A DNA stretch of 64,000 bases, from assembly GCA_022457155.1 (NCBI GenBank), contig JAJGOT010000017.1:1-64000 (forward strand), in the 5' to 3' direction. The position numbers were made by a program, and so were the translations under genes. The notes beneath the pieces were generated by a model. That model was given only the letters and a program-made list of their open reading frames with translations. It was not told the origin of the DNA and did no database searches. Below are positions 63,826 through 64,000 of the stretch, one piece after another; within the stretch, counting starts at the first letter, position 1; every line of letters starts with the position of its first letter. The DNA is from Cladopsammia gracilis. Taxonomy: Eukaryota > Cnidaria > Anthozoa > Scleractinia > Dendrophylliidae.

Positions 63826-64000
63826 ATCCAGCTGAATTTTTCAAAATCCACACAGGGGAATTTTTGAAAATCCTCCAGCTGAATTTTTGAAAATCCTCCA
63901 GCTGAATTTTTGAAAATCCTCCAGCTGAATTTTTGAAAATCCACGCAGGGGAATTTTCAAAAATCCAGCTGAATTTTTGAAAATCCTCCAGCTGAATTTT
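63826..64000. repeat. 23-bp tandem repeats (CCAGCTGAATTTTTGAAAAT) to the window edge
   Basis: About seven units of CCAGCTGAATTTTTGAAAAT plus CCT, two replaced by a variant with ACRCAGGGGAATTTTT. They continue past the edge. Such direct repeats beside replication genes may act as an origin or promoter element, or be a simple minisatellite. The minus-strand frame across them encodes FSWRIFKNSAG-like repeats and is not a gene. Confidence 0.75.

Overview
The window reads as nuclear DNA of an invertebrate animal, most likely an anthozoan cnidarian such as a stony coral. This is inferred from AT-rich, intron-bearing sequence dense in short palindromic DNA elements, together with LINE, Penelope-like, DIRS-like and Ty3-type retroelements and a virus-like family B polymerase. 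No rRNA or intact tRNA gene, CRISPR array or bacterial operon was seen. Nearly all long reading frames belong to mobile or viral elements. The host coding evidence is in short exons.

Layout. 1-3773: a LINE on the minus strand (ORF1 with coiled coil and SGNH-type esterase, start of ORF2 endonuclease), its ORF1 split by a 1.48 kb foldback element with a 7-bp target duplication. 3.9-6.5 kb: four hairpin elements. 7299-9586: a three-exon host gene on the plus strand for an 87-residue membrane protein, its introns filled with nested MITEs. 11-24 kb: MITEs, a 1.7 kb inverted-repeat element holding a broken OTU protease, a tandem duplication whose second copy keeps the empty site of a MITE, and the last exon (22613-22807) of a plus-strand gene. 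25.4-33.4 kb: 17 tandem units of about 453 or 530 bp in a higher-order A-B-C pattern. Each unit carries an 86-nt exon on the minus strand, with a possible 21-nt exon just downstream; together they resemble the RMDN (regulator of microtubule dynamics) family. 34-44 kb: minisatellites and a dense cluster of palindromic elements, ending in a GIY-YIG retroelement fragment split by a MITE. 46.4-50.9 kb: a decayed DIRS-like tyrosine-recombinase retrotransposon inside a ~72-bp minisatellite. 52.8-54.76 kb: Penelope-like element pieces with a complete hammerhead ribozyme and an internal inversion. 56.6-58.0 kb: the 3' end of a Ty3-type LTR element.

57995-64000 is an integrated virus-like element of the Polinton/adintovirus type. 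A 277-bp terminal palindrome abuts the broken Ty3 pol frame. Next comes an intact 1277-codon protein-primed DNA polymerase (minus), then a divergent plus-strand cassette: a putative DNA-binding protein, a 68-residue protein and a candidate single-stranded-DNA-binding protein with a frameshift before its acidic tail. A TATA-like box, a 10-bp hairpin and 23-bp repeats follow to the window edge, where the element is cut off.

Functions come from motifs read by eye. No database search was possible, and distant family names are inferences.
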